DNA from: Pseudomonadota bacterium
Lineage (GTDB): Bacteria; Pseudomonadota; Gammaproteobacteria; Steroidobacterales; JBCBZW01
Direction: 5' to 3'
Length of the DNA stretch: 33,870 bases
Assembly (NCBI GenBank): GCA_039815145.1
Contig: JBCBZW010000049.1
Span: 1 to 33,870 of the forward strand
Position numbers and translations under genes: made by a program. The first letter of the stretch is position 1. Each line of letters opens with the position of its first letter. This document shows, one piece after another, positions 33,388 through 33,870 of this stretch. The notes below the pieces were generated by a model that was given only the letters and a program-made list of their open reading frames with translations, had not been told where the DNA came from and searched no databases.

Positions 33388-33870
33388 GTGGCATCATTTT
33401 TACCCGGATTTTTCCTATCTTTATCCCTGATCGTGGCCATTGGTGCGCAAAACGCCTTTGTCCTACGCCAGGGATTGCGGCGTGCACATGTGTTTTGGGT
33501 GTGTCTGACCTGCGCCCTGTCTGACGCGATCTTGATCGTCTGTGGGGTCGCAGGGTTCGGCGCGTTGGCAGAGGCGGTGCCATGGTTCGAGCCGGTGATG
33601 CGCTATGGTGGGGCCGCGTTCTTGCTGTGGTATGGGTGGCGTAACGCCCGATCCGCATGGCGCGGCGGGGCAGTATTGGAACTGGATGGAGAAGACGGCC
33701 AGCCGTTGCGCGAGGCTATGCTCACCGTCCTGGCGCTCACATGGCTGAACCCGCATGTGTATTTGGATACTGTTGTGCTGATTGGCTCTATCTCGTCCCA
33801 ATATGACAGCAGATTGCTGTTCGGGATCGGAGCGACGCTTGCCAGTTTCGCGTTTTTCTTTGCACTTGGA
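33388..33870 (+). CDS. LysE/ArgO family amino-acid exporter, N-terminal part
   Basis: The first 161 residues of a LysE-superfamily inner-membrane exporter of lysine/arginine type; the gene runs past the right edge. Seen are GFFLSLSLIVAIGAQNAFVLRQGLR split over helix 1, CALSDAILIVCGVAGFG in helix 2, GGAAFLLWYGWRNARSAWRG in helix 3 and the LTWLNPHVYLDTVVLIGS signature. GTG 33388 aligns with the usual family start and has AAGG 8 nt upstream; in-frame ATG 33355 is possible. Its composition and codon usage differ from the rest of the window, with many codons ending in A/T. It is not a SUF neighbour in other bacteria and probably comes from another genome. Confidence 0.85.
   Translation, partial: MASFLPGFFLSLSLIVAIGAQNAFVLRQGLRRAHVFWVCLTCALSDAILIVCGVAGFGALAEAVPWFEPVMRYGGAAFLLWYGWRNARSAWRGGAVLELDGEDGQPLREAMLTVLALTWLNPHVYLDTVVLIGSISSQYDSRLLFGIGATLASFAFFFALG

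Overview
The window looks like part of a high-GC gammaproteobacterial chromosome. Three things point that way: the gene order dapA (with a lipoprotein gene after it) divergent from gcvR; a 466-residue soluble transhydrogenase SthA; and a SUF operon led by an Rrf2-type regulator of the kind found in Xanthomonas-like bacteria. Almost all of it is ordinary housekeeping and carbon-storage DNA. There is no CRISPR array, prophage, plasmid function, defence island or secondary-metabolite cluster that I can support.

Left part (1-14.5 kb). A partial ferredoxin-NADP reductase is followed by an OmpW-type porin and a DUF2189 membrane protein. Next comes a compact acetate-to-polyhydroxybutyrate block: acetyl-CoA synthetase, thiolase phaA and reductase phaB, an intrinsic terminator, then phasin, the PHB-granule regulator phaR, a second short-chain dehydrogenase and class I synthase phaC. 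Together they would activate acetate, condense it to acetoacetyl-CoA, reduce it, polymerise it and coat the granule. After a decayed reading frame come, on the minus strand, a DUF779 gene, an NAD-dependent aldehyde dehydrogenase, a PfkB-type sugar kinase and a secreted cysteine-containing protein of unknown function.

Middle (14.5-23.5 kb). SthA and a two-TM potassium channel read rightward. Reading leftward are a small membrane protein, a PfkA-superfamily phosphofructokinase with an unusual phosphoryl-donor site, a sodium:amino-acid symporter overlapping a PilJ-GGDEF diguanylate cyclase, tRNA-Ser(GGA), a 159-bp MITE-like inverted-repeat element, and dapA coupled to a lipoprotein that joins a BamC-like start to an NTF2-like end.

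Right part (23.5-33.2 kb). gcvR is coupled to a PIN-PhoH ATPase gene and followed by a BepA-type periplasmic protease, an esterase-like hydrolase, a small membrane protein and a cytochrome b561. On the other strand is an ECF sigma factor with a small membrane partner and a DUF6249-like protein, then a small secreted protein. Rightward again are the SUF regulator and sufB.

At about 33,230 the sequence changes abruptly. sufB stops matching its family after residue 421, GC content falls sharply, and an unrelated LysE/ArgO exporter gene begins. This is either a recombination breakpoint or, more likely, a chimeric assembly join, so the last ~640 bases should not be assumed to belong to the same genome.
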